From Lentzea aerocolonigenes (lineage in GTDB: Bacteria > Actinomycetota > Actinomycetes > Mycobacteriales > Pseudonocardiaceae): 64,000 bases of DNA. A program made the position numbers and the translations under genes. Below the pieces are notes generated by a model, which had not been told where the DNA came from, made no database searches, and worked only from the letters and a program-made list of their open reading frames with translations. The stretch lies in contig NZ_BBOJ01000002.1 in assembly GCF_000974445.1 (NCBI RefSeq), positions 434,001-498,000 on the forward strand. Direction: 5' to 3'. This document shows, one piece after another, positions 49,296 through 59,341 of the stretch. Each line of letters opens with the position of its first letter. Within the stretch, counting starts at the first letter, position 1.

Positions 49296-52200
49296 GTGCG
49301 CAGGTGGGAACTCGTCGCGGACAGCTCCGCGAAGTTCTGGGAGATCGGCCAGTCCGGCGCGACCGTGACCGTCCGGTTCGGACGGCTGGCGACGAACGGC
49401 CAGGCCCAGACGAAGGAGCTCGCGTCCGAGGAGGCCGCCGAGGCGCACGTCGCGAAACTGGTGGCGGAGAAGGAGAAGAAGGGCTACAGACCGGTGGACA
49501 CCGCCGGGCAGTCGCTGAACACCGCCGACCAGCCGGTAGACACCACCAGGCAGTCAGCGGGCTCCGCCGGGCAGTCGATCGCCGCGGACCGGGCCAGCGT
49601 CGCCGAGGCCGCCGGTGACGAGATCGCGGCGACCGCCACCCAGGCCGTCCCCACGGACAGCCAGCTTCCCGAGGGCAGCCGGACCTCTGTCGCCGATCAG
49701 GCCTCTGCTGCCCCCAGCCAGACCGCCCCGGCAGTCCAGACCGCCTTTGCCGCCAACCACACCACCGCCGACCAGACTCCCGCCACGGCCAATCAGGCCG
49801 CCCCCAACCAAACCCTCGCCACGACCGACCAGACCTCTCCCAGCCAGACCGCCGTCATCGCCAACCAGCCCGCCGCACCCAACACGATCACCGCCACCCC
49901 ACCCACAGCCCCCACCCACGCTCCCGCCCCCATCCCCCAGCCGTCCACCACCGACGAAGACACCTGGGCCATGCCCAAGCCGTGGCTCCAACACGCCATC
50001 CGCCAGCGCGGCTCAACCCCACCCCCGGACTTCTCCGTGGACAGCGCGAAAGCCGCCACCGCCCGCCAGCAGGCCACCGATCAGGCCGACACGATCGAAC
50101 GAGCGTTGTCCACCAAGGGTTCCAAGCCCGAACTGGTCAGCGCGACCCGCGAGCACCTCGGCGGCCGGTCGAACCCCGTCGGCGCGGCAGCGATCGCGGC
50201 CATCACGAACTCCGGGCTGCCGTCGGTGCACGCCTGGATCGCCGACCACGGCCTGGCCTTCGCCGCCACCGCGGTCGTCGAGTACATGGGGCTGACGTTC
50301 TCCGAGCAGTGGGACGAGCGGCGCGGGAAGTTCACCGACATCCGCCTGCAGACGCGGCGCGAGAACCTGCACACCTCGGTCAACGAACCCGAAGGCCGGA
50401 TGCTCACCACCCTCCGGTACGCGCTCGCGGTGGCGGACGACGCGTCGCGTGAGGCTGCCGAGGCCGCGCTGGCGGACATGGGCGGCACGCCGACGATCAA
50501 GGAGCTGCGGTCGTTCCTCGTGCCCGCGCGGGCCGACTGGTTCGCCGAGGCGTGCAAGGTGCCGTACCGGCCCAACCAGTGGTGGACGTTGCCGTGCAGT
50601 GCCGGCAGCTTCGAGGACTACGAGAAGTCCAAGCACTCGCTGACGGGCGCGGCTTTCGTCCTGTACACGGCGGTCTACGTGCTGGGGCCGGCGATCGCGC
50701 CGTTGCTCGCCGAGGAACTCGACGGCGAGTACCAGGTCGCGGACACCCGCAAGCTCGTGCTCAAGGTGCTGGCGGCGTTGCCCACGGACGAGGCGTTCAC
50801 GATTCTGCTCGACCGGGTGGACGGCAAGTACGTGCGGCCCGCTCTGCTGTCCGCGATGGCGGCGTTTCCGGTGCGGGCGGCTCGGTTGCTGGCCGAACGG
50901 GTGTCGTCCAGTGATGACGCGCGGCAGTTGTTGCAGGCGCATCTGCTGTCGAACCCCGGGCTCACCGTGCCTGACGAGGTGGCCGCTGTGCTGGCCGCGT
51001 CCGGGGTGCGGGCCCTGCCGGAGGCGAGCGCGGACCAGCTGCCGGCGGTGCTCGCCAAGCCGCCGTGGCTGCACCGTCGTCCGCCGGTGAAGCCCGTGGT
51101 GCTGGCGGATCTTCCGGTACCCGCGGGGTCCGTGGTGTGGCGGCCAGGCGAGCGCGAGGCGTGGGTGGAGTGCGGGAGTGAGTGGTACGGCGATCACCTC
51201 GACTGGCGGAAGCTGCTCGCGGACTACCGTTCGGGCGACATCAGGTACTTCGACAGCGATCTGTTCCTCCTGGCGCCTGAGGAAGAGGTGCGGTCGCTGC
51301 TCGCGGACTGGAAGCCGAACTACCACTACGGGTTCGAGGACTGGGGCAAGCGGGTCGCCGCGCGGTTCGGTCTCGACTCCGTGCCCGCTCTCCTGCAGCT
51401 CGCCAGGTCCGTGCCGGGGACGGGCGGCGCCGTGCTGCTGCCCTTCGCCACCGCCGAGGTGGCCGCGCTGATGGCCGAGTGGTTCGCCCGGTCCAAGCAG
51501 GCCCGGCGGTGGGGGCTCGACTGGCTGGCCCGGCACCGCGACCTGGCCGCCGCTCTCCTCATCCCCGCCGCGGCGGGGAAGGCCGGCGCCGCACGTCGCA
51601 ACGCCGAGGCGGCGCTGCGTCACCTCAACGGCATCGGGGTGGACGTCGCCGCCGTCGCCGCGTCGTCCGGCGCCCAGGCCGCGATCGACGTCGTGCTGTC
51701 GGTCGACCCGGTCGACGTGCTGCCCGCGAAGCTGCCGGTGATCGGCGAGTGGGCCGACGCACGTCTGCTGCCCCAGGTCGCGCTGCGCGACCGCAGGCAC
51801 GCGTTGTCGCCGGAAGCCGCCGGGCACCTGCTGATGACGGCCGCTCTGTCGAAGCCGGGCGAGGTCTACGCAGGTCTGGCGTCGGCCCGCGAAGCGCTCG
51901 ATCCGAGTTCGCTGGCCGAGTTCGCCTGGGCGGTCTTCCAGGCGTGGCAGCAGGCCGGTGCGCCGTCGAAGGAGAGCTGGGCGCTGACTGCGCTCGGCTG
52001 GTTCGGCGACGACTCGACGGTGCGCGCGCTGTCGCCGTTGATCCGCAACTGGCCGGGTGAGAGCCAGCACGCCAAGGCGGTCGCGGGCCTCGACGTCCTC
52101 GCGGACATCGGCACCGAGGTCGCGCTGTCCCACCTGAACGGCATCGCGGAGAAGGTGAAGTTCAAGGGCCTCAAGGAACGCGCCCAGGAGAAGGTCGCCC

Positions 52201-53162
52201 AGATCGCCGCCGAGCTCGGCCTGTCCCGCGACCAGCTGTCCGACCGCCTGGTCCCGCGCCTCGGCCTGGACGACGCCGCGACCCTGGTGATCGACTACGG
52301 GGTCCGGCAGTTCACCGTCGGCTTCGACGAACAGCTCAAGCCCTACGTCCTCGACCCGGACGGCAAGCGCCGCAAAGACCTGCCCAAACCCGGCGCGAAG
52401 GACGACCAGGACCAGGCACCGCTGGAGCACAAGCGGTTCATGGCGCTGAAGAAGGACGTTCGCACCATCGCGTCCGACCAGATCCAGCGTCTCGAACGTG
52501 CCATGGTCGACCAGCGCACGTGGACCGCCGACGAGTTCCAGACCGTTCTCGCCTCGCACCCGCTGCTGTGGCACCTGGTCCGACGCCTGGTGTGGATCAC
52601 CGACGAGGGCGTCACCTTCCGCCTGGCAGAAGACCGCACGCTCGCCGACTCCGGCGACGACGAGTTCACCCTGCCCGCAGACGCCGTCGTCCGCGTGGCC
52701 CACCCGGCCGACCTCCAAGGCACGGTGGAAGTGTGGGGCGAGGTCTTCGCCGACTACGAGATCCTCCAGCCGTTCCCGCAACTGAGCCGCCCGCTGCACG
52801 TGCTGGCGGCCGACGACGACCTCCTGGCCCGGATCACGAAGTACTGCGACACCCCGTACCCGATCGGCAAGATCCTCGGCCTCACCAAGAAGGGCTGGGT
52901 GCGCGGCGAACCGCAGGACGCGGGCGTCGAGTGCTGGATCACCCGCCCGTTCCCGGACGGCGGCGCGCTCGTGCTCTCCCTCGATCCCGGCATCGCCGTC
53001 GGTGCCGTCGACGTCTTCCCCGAGGTCAGCTTCACCGGGGTGTGGTTCTCCCCCAGCGGTCGCGGAGACTGGTCCGCGCCGAAGGACGCGCCACCCACCT
53101 TCGACGTCGACCCGATCACCATCTCCGAGCTCCTCACCGAACTGGAGTCCCTGCAGTCATGA
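49296..53162 (+). CDS. WGR / DUF4132 protein, paralogue 3
   Basis: A 1288-residue third copy. It has a WGR domain (RRWELVADSSAKFWEIGQSG), an unusually long low-complexity linker of about 150 residues rich in Ala, Thr, Gln and Pro, then the helical body and DUF4132 region (VIDYGVRQFTVGFDEQLKPY). GTG 49296 follows CGGAGG. It has its own damage-type promoter, and its stop overlaps the MoxR start (ATGA), tying it to the downstream ATPase/VWA unit. Linker length is the main difference among the three copies. Confidence 0.88.
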   Translation: MRRWELVADSSAKFWEIGQSGATVTVRFGRLATNGQAQTKELASEEAAEAHVAKLVAEKEKKGYRPVDTAGQSLNTADQPVDTTRQSAGSAGQSIAADRASVAEAAGDEIAATATQAVPTDSQLPEGSRTSVADQASAAPSQTAPAVQTAFAANHTTADQTPATANQAAPNQTLATTDQTSPSQTAVIANQPAAPNTITATPPTAPTHAPAPIPQPSTTDEDTWAMPKPWLQHAIRQRGSTPPPDFSVDSAKAATARQQATDQADTIERALSTKGSKPELVSATREHLGGRSNPVGAAAIAAITNSGLPSVHAWIADHGLAFAATAVVEYMGLTFSEQWDERRGKFTDIRLQTRRENLHTSVNEPEGRMLTTLRYALAVADDASREAAEAALADMGGTPTIKELRSFLVPARADWFAEACKVPYRPNQWWTLPCSAGSFEDYEKSKHSLTGAAFVLYTAVYVLGPAIAPLLAEELDGEYQVADTRKLVLKVLAALPTDEAFTILLDRVDGKYVRPALLSAMAAFPVRAARLLAERVSSSDDARQLLQAHLLSNPGLTVPDEVAAVLAASGVRALPEASADQLPAVLAKPPWLHRRPPVKPVVLADLPVPAGSVVWRPGEREAWVECGSEWYGDHLDWRKLLADYRSGDIRYFDSDLFLLAPEEEVRSLLADWKPNYHYGFEDWGKRVAARFGLDSVPALLQLARSVPGTGGAVLLPFATAEVAALMAEWFARSKQARRWGLDWLARHRDLAAALLIPAAAGKAGAARRNAEAALRHLNGIGVDVAAVAASSGAQAAIDVVLSVDPVDVLPAKLPVIGEWADARLLPQVALRDRRHALSPEAAGHLLMTAALSKPGEVYAGLASAREALDPSSLAEFAWAVFQAWQQAGAPSKESWALTALGWFGDDSTVRALSPLIRNWPGESQHAKAVAGLDVLADIGTEVALSHLNGIAEKVKFKGLKERAQEKVAQIAAELGLSRDQLSDRLVPRLGLDDAATLVIDYGVRQFTVGFDEQLKPYVLDPDGKRRKDLPKPGAKDDQDQAPLEHKRFMALKKDVRTIASDQIQRLERAMVDQRTWTADEFQTVLASHPLLWHLVRRLVWITDEGVTFRLAEDRTLADSGDDEFTLPADAVVRVAHPADLQGTVEVWGEVFADYEILQPFPQLSRPLHVLAADDDLLARITKYCDTPYPIGKILGLTKKGWVRGEPQDAGVECWITRPFPDGGALVLSLDPGIAVGAVDVFPEVSFTGVWFSPSGRGDWSAPKDAPPTFDVDPITISELLTELESLQS

Positions 53163-54229
53163 CCAGCACCCAGACGATGCAGCGTCCGCCGGCCGAGGTC
53201 CGCTACGCCGACGAGCTCGCCCGCCTCCGCGACGGCGACGCCGCACCCAAGCCGCCCGGCTGGGCGATGAGCCTCGACGCCGCGCGCCGGTTCGTGGTCG
53301 GCGACGAGAAGCGGGGCATCACCAAGAAGTTCGTGGGCGATCCGTCCCTTGTGGACAGAGCGTTGGTCACGCTGGCCACGAGCCGCGGCCTGATGCTCGT
53401 CGGTGAGCCGGGCACGGCCAAGTCGCTGCTGTCCGAGCTGATCGCGGCCGCGGTGTGCGGCGAGTCGACACTGACGATCCAGGGCGGTGCGGCGACCACC
53501 GAGGACCAGATCAAGTACTCGTGGAACTACGCGCTGCTGGTGGCGGAAGGGCCGTCGCCGCGTTCACTCGTGCCGGCGCCGATGCTGCGGGGCATGACCG
53601 AGGGCAAGATCGTGCGGTTCGAGGAGATCACGCGGTGCCCCTTGGAGGTGCAGGACTGCATGCTGTCGTTGCTGTCCGACCGCGTGATGGCGATCGGGGA
53701 GCTCAACGGCCCGGACGGCATGGTGTTCGCTCAGGACGGGTTCAACGTGATCGCCACGGCGAACACGCGGGACCGAGGGGTCAACGAGATGAGCGCGGCG
53801 CTGAAGCGGCGGTTCAACTTCGAGACGGTGTTCCCCATCGCGGACTTCGACACCGAGCTCGCCCTGGTCGAGCAGGAGGCGGCGAAGCTGCTCGAACGGT
53901 CCGGAGTGGAGCTCGCGCCGAAGCGGGACGTGCTGGAGGTGCTGGTGCGGACGTTCCGCGACCTGCGCGAGGGCAACGACCGGCTCACCACCGTGATGAG
54001 CACCGCCGAGGCGGTGTCGGTGGCGCACGCCGTCGGGTTGCGCGGGTGGTTCCTGCGCGGTGAGAGCGGATCGGCCGCGGACGTCGTGGAGTGCCTCGCG
54101 GGGACGGCGGCGAAGGACAACGCGGAGGACCTGGCGAGGCTCCGGCGGTACCTGGAGCAGCACGCGCCTCGCCGCAAGGGCAAGCAGTGGCAGGAGCTGC
54201 ACCAGGCGCGGCACCTGCTGCCCGGCTGA
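53159..54229 (+). CDS. MoxR-type AAA+ ATPase (YehL-like)
   Basis: A 356-residue AAA+ protein. It has Walker A GEPGTAKSLLSE near residue 83, Walker B region IVRFEEITR near 160, sensor 1 NVIATANTRDRG and a sensor 2 region after MSAALKRRFNFE. MoxR ATPases act with VWA proteins to remodel or insert metals into partners. Here the VWA gene is two genes downstream, matching the E. coli yehL-yehM-yehP order. The ATG overlaps the preceding stop, and the stop overlaps the next ATG (TGATG). Confidence 0.9.
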   Translation: MTSTQTMQRPPAEVRYADELARLRDGDAAPKPPGWAMSLDAARRFVVGDEKRGITKKFVGDPSLVDRALVTLATSRGLMLVGEPGTAKSLLSELIAAAVCGESTLTIQGGAATTEDQIKYSWNYALLVAEGPSPRSLVPAPMLRGMTEGKIVRFEEITRCPLEVQDCMLSLLSDRVMAIGELNGPDGMVFAQDGFNVIATANTRDRGVNEMSAALKRRFNFETVFPIADFDTELALVEQEAAKLLERSGVELAPKRDVLEVLVRTFRDLREGNDRLTTVMSTAEAVSVAHAVGLRGWFLRGESGSAADVVECLAGTAAKDNAEDLARLRRYLEQHAPRRKGKQWQELHQARHLLPG

Positions 54230-56442
54230 TGGGGGCCGTGTTCGTCGGCGTCCGGCACCACAGTCCCGCCTGTGCCCGGCTGGTCGCCGCCACGATCGAG
54301 GAGCAGCAGCCCGCGTACGTGCTGATCGAAGGTCCCGCCGACTTCAACGAGCGCATCGACGAGCTGCTGCTGGGCCACGAGCTGCCGGTGGCGCTGTTCA
54401 GCTACTCCGACGAGCACGCGTCGTGGTCGCCGTTCTGCGACTACTCACCGGAGTGGGTGGCGATCACCGAGGCGCGCAGGTGCGGGGCGGAGGTCAGGTT
54501 CATCGACCTGCCCGCGTGGCACGAGGCGTTCCGGGACGTCAGCAACAGGTACGCCGACGCGGAACTGCGCTACGCCGAGGTGGTCGAGCGGCTGTGCGGT
54601 GAGTTCGCGGTCGACAACGTCGACGTGCTGTGGGACCACCTCTTCGAGTGCGAGGCCGAGCCGAAGGGGATGGACGAGTACTTCGACCTCCTGCGCGGCA
54701 CGGCCACCGCGGACGACGGCGACTCGGCGCGCGAGGAGTACATGGCGAGCTGGGTGCGGGCGGCGGTGAAGGACGCGGGCGACCGGCCGGTCGTCGTGGT
54801 CACCGGCGGCTTCCACACGCCTGCTCTCAAGGCGAAGCTCGACGGCGGCCCGGAAGATGTCACGGGGTGGCCAGAAGTGCCGGAACGCGACCGAGGTGCC
54901 AGTTACCTCGTGCCGTACTCCCACGCGCGGCTGGACGCGTTCACCGGGTACCAGTCGGGCATGCCGTCTCCCGGCTACTACCAGCAGGTCTGGGAGACCG
55001 GGGCGCAGCGCGCGGCGGACTGGCTGGTCGAGTCGGTCGCGACACGGCTGCGCAGGAGGCAGCAGCCGGTGTCGACGGCGGACCTGATCGCCGCGCACAC
55101 CCAGGCGGGCGCGCTGGCCCGGTTGCGCGGGCACGAGAACCTGGCGCGCACGGACGTGCTGGACGGGCTGACGAGCGCGTTGATCTCCGAGGACCTGACG
55201 CAGCCGCCACCGTGGACACGACGAGGCACGCTGCAACCCGGCGCTCACCCCGCGCTCGTCGAGATGATCGCGGCGTTGCGCGGCGACAGGGTCGGGCGGC
55301 TGCACCCGAGCACACCGGCGCCGCCGTTGGTCAACGCCGTGCAGGAGCTGTTGCGCGCGCACGGGCTCGACCAGGAGGGCAAGATCGCGCTCGACCTCAC
55401 GGACGCGGAGGCGTTGGAGCGCAGCAGGATCCTGCACCGTCTGCGGGTCTTGCGGATTCCCGGTTTCGAACGCACGAGCGGGCCGTCGGAGGGCGCGCAA
55501 CCGCAGCTGGACGAGCAGTGGACGCTGCGGCCGACCGACGACCGGCTGGCGGCGCTGATCGAGGCCGCCGAGAACGGTGCCACGCTGGAGGAAGCGGCCG
55601 GGGTGGCGCTCGAACGCCGGTCCCGGAACGCGCCGCTGCGGCACCTCGCGGGCATCCTGTTCGACGCCGTGCTGTGCGGGATCTCCTCGGTCTCCGGCAG
55701 GGTCAAGGAATCCATCGACGAAGGCGTCCGGGAGACAGGTGACCTCGCGGCGCTGGGCCAGGTGCTGAGCGGTGTGCTCGGCCTGTGGCGGCACGACAGG
55801 GTGTTCGGCGGCAGGAAGGACCCGTTGCTCGGCGCGGTGATCGACGCGGGCACGGCCAGGGTGCTGTGGCTGGTCGAAGGGCTGCACGGCGGTCCGGCGC
55901 CGGCTGATCCGCACCGGCTCAAGGCGATGGCGGCGACCAGGGACGCCGTGGTGCACGCGAAGTCCGCGCTGTCGCTGGACGTCGTGGACGTCACGGGTGT
56001 GGCCACGCGCGTGAGCGACGACGCGCAGGCTCCGCCGGACCTGCGGGGTGCGGCGCTCGGGCTCGCCTGGTCGCTCGGCACCCAGCCGGACGTGCGGAAG
56101 GTGCGCGGCATCGAGGCGCTCGGCGACTGGCTCGCCGGGTTGTTCGCGGTGGCACGGGAAGAGGTGCTCGCGAGCCCTGATCTCGTCGGGGTGCTGGACG
56201 AGCTGGTCAGCGCGATGACCGAGGACGAGTTCCTGGTGGCGCTGCCCGCGTTGCGGCTCGCGTTCAGCTACTTCCCGCCCAGGGAACGGGAAACCATCGC
56301 GGCCACCGTCCTGAGCCACCGCGGCGTCGAGGGCAGTGCGAGAGGTGTCACCCGGCTGAACGCCGATCCGATGGTCGTGGCGGAGGCGATGGCGGTGGAG
56401 CAGCGCGTCGAGAAGCTGCTGGTGAAGGGCGGGCTGGCATGA
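54229..56442 (+). CDS. DUF5682 protein (YehM-like)
   Basis: A 737-residue protein beginning VFVGVRHHSPACARLVAATI, the mark of DUF5682. A TraB/ChaN-like alpha/beta N-terminal part is suggested by YVLIEGPADFNERIDELL, FIDLPAWHE and VVVVTGGFHTPAL. The remainder is helical. Function is unknown; it always accompanies MoxR and VWA genes of this type (family knowledge). It is coupled on both sides by overlaps (TGATG and ATGA). Confidence 0.85.
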   Translation: MGAVFVGVRHHSPACARLVAATIEEQQPAYVLIEGPADFNERIDELLLGHELPVALFSYSDEHASWSPFCDYSPEWVAITEARRCGAEVRFIDLPAWHEAFRDVSNRYADAELRYAEVVERLCGEFAVDNVDVLWDHLFECEAEPKGMDEYFDLLRGTATADDGDSAREEYMASWVRAAVKDAGDRPVVVVTGGFHTPALKAKLDGGPEDVTGWPEVPERDRGASYLVPYSHARLDAFTGYQSGMPSPGYYQQVWETGAQRAADWLVESVATRLRRRQQPVSTADLIAAHTQAGALARLRGHENLARTDVLDGLTSALISEDLTQPPPWTRRGTLQPGAHPALVEMIAALRGDRVGRLHPSTPAPPLVNAVQELLRAHGLDQEGKIALDLTDAEALERSRILHRLRVLRIPGFERTSGPSEGAQPQLDEQWTLRPTDDRLAALIEAAENGATLEEAAGVALERRSRNAPLRHLAGILFDAVLCGISSVSGRVKESIDEGVRETGDLAALGQVLSGVLGLWRHDRVFGGRKDPLLGAVIDAGTARVLWLVEGLHGGPAPADPHRLKAMAATRDAVVHAKSALSLDVVDVTGVATRVSDDAQAPPDLRGAALGLAWSLGTQPDVRKVRGIEALGDWLAGLFAVAREEVLASPDLVGVLDELVSAMTEDEFLVALPALRLAFSYFPPRERETIAATVLSHRGVEGSARGVTRLNADPMVVAEAMAVEQRVEKLLVKGGLA

Positions 56443-57542
56443 CGGACCTGGAACGCTGGCGGCTCATCCTCGGTGAACCGGCCTCGCGGTGCACGGGCGG
56501 CTTGCAGGGTGAGGCGGCGCGCAGGGACGCCGCGCTGGAGTGGCTCTACGGGCGCGATCCCGAGCTGGCCGAACGCGGTGTGCGCAAGGGCGGCAGCGAG
56601 GACTCGGTGCTGCAGACCGTCGACTGGCTGGACGAGGTCCACCACCTCTTCCCGCGCGAGACGATCGAACGCCTGGAGCGCGACGCGGTCGAGCGGTACG
56701 AGATCACCGACGTCGTGACGGATCCCGAGGTGCTGCAACGGATCGAGCCGAACCCCGCACTGCTGCGGGCGGTGCTGCGGACCAAGCACCTGATGAACCC
56801 CGCCGTGCTCGCGATGGCGCGCAAGATCGTCGAAGCGGTCGTGAAGCAGCTGATGGAGAAGCTCAAGACCGAGGTGCGCACGGCGTTCAGCGGCACGCGG
56901 TCACGCAGACCGAGCATCCACAAGAACTCGCGCAACTTCGACTTCCGCTCGACGATCAGGGCGAACCTCCAGCGCTACCAGCCGGAGGAGCGCAAGCTCG
57001 CGATCGAGCACCCGAAGTTCGTCTCCCGCACCAGGCGGCACGTCGAGCAGTGGCAGGTGATCCTGCTGGTGGACCAGTCGGGGTCGATGACCAGCTCGGT
57101 GATCCACTCGGCGGTCACCGCGGCCTGCCTGTGGGGGCTGCCGGGACTCCGCACGCACCTGATCGCCTTCGACACCAACGTGGTCGACCTGACCTCCGAC
57201 GTGACCGACCCGGTCGAGCTGCTGATGAAGGTGCAGCTGGGAGGTGGCACGGACATCGCCAAGGCCACGGCCTACGGGGCAGGGCTCGTCGACAGCCCGC
57301 GCCGCGCGATCGTGGCGATCATCAGCGACTTCTACGAGGGTGGCAACGAGACGCACCTCGTGCGCACGGTGAAAGGCCTGTGCGAGCAGGGCACCCACGT
57401 GCTGTGCCTGGCGGCGCTGGACGAGGAGGCGAACCCGGACTACGACCGCGCGCTGGGCCAGCGGCTCGCCAACGCCGGCGCCCACGTCGGCGCGATGACC
57501 CCCGGCCAGCTCGCGGAATTCGTTGCGGAGAAGCTCAGGTGA
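56439..57542 (+). CDS. VWA-domain protein (YehP-like)
   Basis: A 367-residue protein. The N-terminal half is helical. Residues about 205-365 are a von Willebrand A domain with the MIDAS motif LLVDQSGSMTSSV, the Thr of GGGTDIAKA, and IISDFYEGG. VWA proteins of MoxR loci present metal-dependent ligand sites and are remodelled by the ATPase. No signal peptide or membrane helix, so cytoplasmic. Overlaps the neighbours by ATGA and GTGA. Confidence 0.9.
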   Translation: MTDLERWRLILGEPASRCTGGLQGEAARRDAALEWLYGRDPELAERGVRKGGSEDSVLQTVDWLDEVHHLFPRETIERLERDAVERYEITDVVTDPEVLQRIEPNPALLRAVLRTKHLMNPAVLAMARKIVEAVVKQLMEKLKTEVRTAFSGTRSRRPSIHKNSRNFDFRSTIRANLQRYQPEERKLAIEHPKFVSRTRRHVEQWQVILLVDQSGSMTSSVIHSAVTAACLWGLPGLRTHLIAFDTNVVDLTSDVTDPVELLMKVQLGGGTDIAKATAYGAGLVDSPRRAIVAIISDFYEGGNETHLVRTVKGLCEQGTHVLCLAALDEEANPDYDRALGQRLANAGAHVGAMTPGQLAEFVAEKLR

Positions 57543-59341
57543 CCAGACCCGACCTGCTCGCCCTCACCCCCGACGCGCTCGCGGCGCTCGCCAACCGCGG
57601 TCTGGTGAAGCGCGCCGCCAAGGAGCTCGACGCCGGTGTCGTGCCCGCGCTCGACACCGATCCCGCCGGTGCCGTCCAGGGCAAGTTCCCGGACGGCACC
57701 ACGACCACGTTGCCGCCGGGCACCACGCTCGACGCCGCCGGGTGCAGCTGCGGCGCGGCGGGCGTGTGCCGGCACCGCATTGCGGTGGTGCTCGCCTACC
57801 AACGCACTCAAGAGGCCACGGCTCCCGCCGAGCTGTGGTCGCCGAGCGCGGTCACGGACGCCGACCTGGCCGCGTTGATGGGCGAACGAACGCTGCGCCG
57901 CGCGCGCCGGGCGTTCCAGGCCGGTTACCGCGCCAAGCTCCGCCACCCGACCGCGGAGGACCAGACCGCGCAGGCGGAGCTCCCCACGTGCACGGTGACG
58001 TTCCTCGTGCCCGGCGACCTGTCGTACGTCCACACGGACGCCGTCAACCGCGACGAGGCGACGGCGTTGGCGGTGTGGGCCTTCCGGGAGGCGGCTGACG
58101 CACAGGACACGGTCGACGTCGGCGGATCTCCCACCACCGCGACGGATCTGACGGCGGTCACCGATCTGCTCGACCAGCTGCTGCTCGACGGCGCCACCAA
58201 CGCGAGCGAGGTGCTGGACGTCGCGTGGCAGCGACTGCACCGCGACCTGAGCGTCCAGCGCCTGCACTGGCCGGCGGCGGTGATCACCGACCTGCTGGCC
58301 CAGCTCACCGCCTATCGCCGCAGAAGCGCGGACTACGAAGCCGAACGGTTCGCCGCGCTGCTGACCGAGCTGCACGCGAGGACCACCGCGACCGGGCCGC
58401 GCGCCGAGGTGCTCGGTCCGGACGAGCCCGCCGAGACACCGCTCAAACGGGTCCGGCTGACCGCGCTGGGCGCACGTCTGCGCAGCGAGTCCACGGCGGA
58501 CGTCTACTTCGCTTCCGGCGACGTGGTGCTGGTGCAGCGCGACACTCCCCTGCGCACCAGCCGGCAGCTGGCGGCGTCGAACGTCGTGTCCGAGTCGGCG
58601 ACCCGCAGTGCGAGCCGCGCGGTGACGTTGAAGACCAGCCGGGTCGCGAAGACCTCGCTGACTCCGGTGGGGACGTCGTGGGCCGACCTGCCGCAGGCGC
58701 TGGTGATCGACGACTACGACGCGGCGGCCGCCCACCTCGCCGAGTTGCCGCCGCGCCAGGTCCGCGCGAGGGTCGAGGCGGAGCTGGTCCGGGCGGTCCG
58801 GGTCGCGGAGGTGTCCGGCCCGGCCTACGACCCCGCCGCGCAACGCCTCACCGCCACGCTGCACAGCGCCACCGGGACCACGTGCGTCCTGGAGGCGAAC
58901 CACCGCGCCGTCGCGCCGAACTCCCTCGACGCGCTGGCGCAGGCGTTGCGCGCCAACCCGACGACGGTCACCGGTGCCGTCCGCCGCCACCGCGGCACGC
59001 TGGTCGTCGACCCGCTGGCCGTCCACACCGAGACCGGAGTGGTCGTCCTGGACCTGGCGGCGGATACGGCACCGCAACCGCTTCCGCCCGGCGTCACGGC
59101 CACCGACCCGTTGAGCGCGGCGGTCGACAGCGCTCTGACGGTGTTAGCCGAGGCCGCGCACCGCGGCCTGGACCACCTGACGGACAGCCTGCTCGCCCGC
59201 GTGCGCGAGGTCGGCACGCACCTGCACCGCACGGGTCTGCGCACGGCGGCGGCCCGCGTCACGGCGTTCGCCGACGCCCCGGCCGCGAGCACCTGGCTCG
59301 GAGCGCACCTGCGGCTGCTGGTCACCGCCGATGCCCGCTGA
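57539..59341 (+). CDS. SWIM zinc-finger protein (YehQ-like)
   Basis: A 600-residue protein with a SWIM zinc finger near residues 60-80 (AGCSCGAAGVCRHRIAVVLA, the CxC...CxH pattern). The rest is a mostly helical body with no known catalytic motif. SWIM fingers bind DNA or proteins. It is last in the WGR-MoxR-DUF5682-VWA-SWIM locus. GTG 57539 overlaps the VWA stop. The 3' 198 bp overlap the convergent frame at 59144. Confidence 0.87.
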   Translation: MTRPDLLALTPDALAALANRGLVKRAAKELDAGVVPALDTDPAGAVQGKFPDGTTTTLPPGTTLDAAGCSCGAAGVCRHRIAVVLAYQRTQEATAPAELWSPSAVTDADLAALMGERTLRRARRAFQAGYRAKLRHPTAEDQTAQAELPTCTVTFLVPGDLSYVHTDAVNRDEATALAVWAFREAADAQDTVDVGGSPTTATDLTAVTDLLDQLLLDGATNASEVLDVAWQRLHRDLSVQRLHWPAAVITDLLAQLTAYRRRSADYEAERFAALLTELHARTTATGPRAEVLGPDEPAETPLKRVRLTALGARLRSESTADVYFASGDVVLVQRDTPLRTSRQLAASNVVSESATRSASRAVTLKTSRVAKTSLTPVGTSWADLPQALVIDDYDAAAAHLAELPPRQVRARVEAELVRAVRVAEVSGPAYDPAAQRLTATLHSATGTTCVLEANHRAVAPNSLDALAQALRANPTTVTGAVRRHRGTLVVDPLAVHTETGVVVLDLAADTAPQPLPPGVTATDPLSAAVDSALTVLAEAAHRGLDHLTDSLLARVREVGTHLHRTGLRTAAARVTAFADAPAASTWLGAHLRLLVTADAR

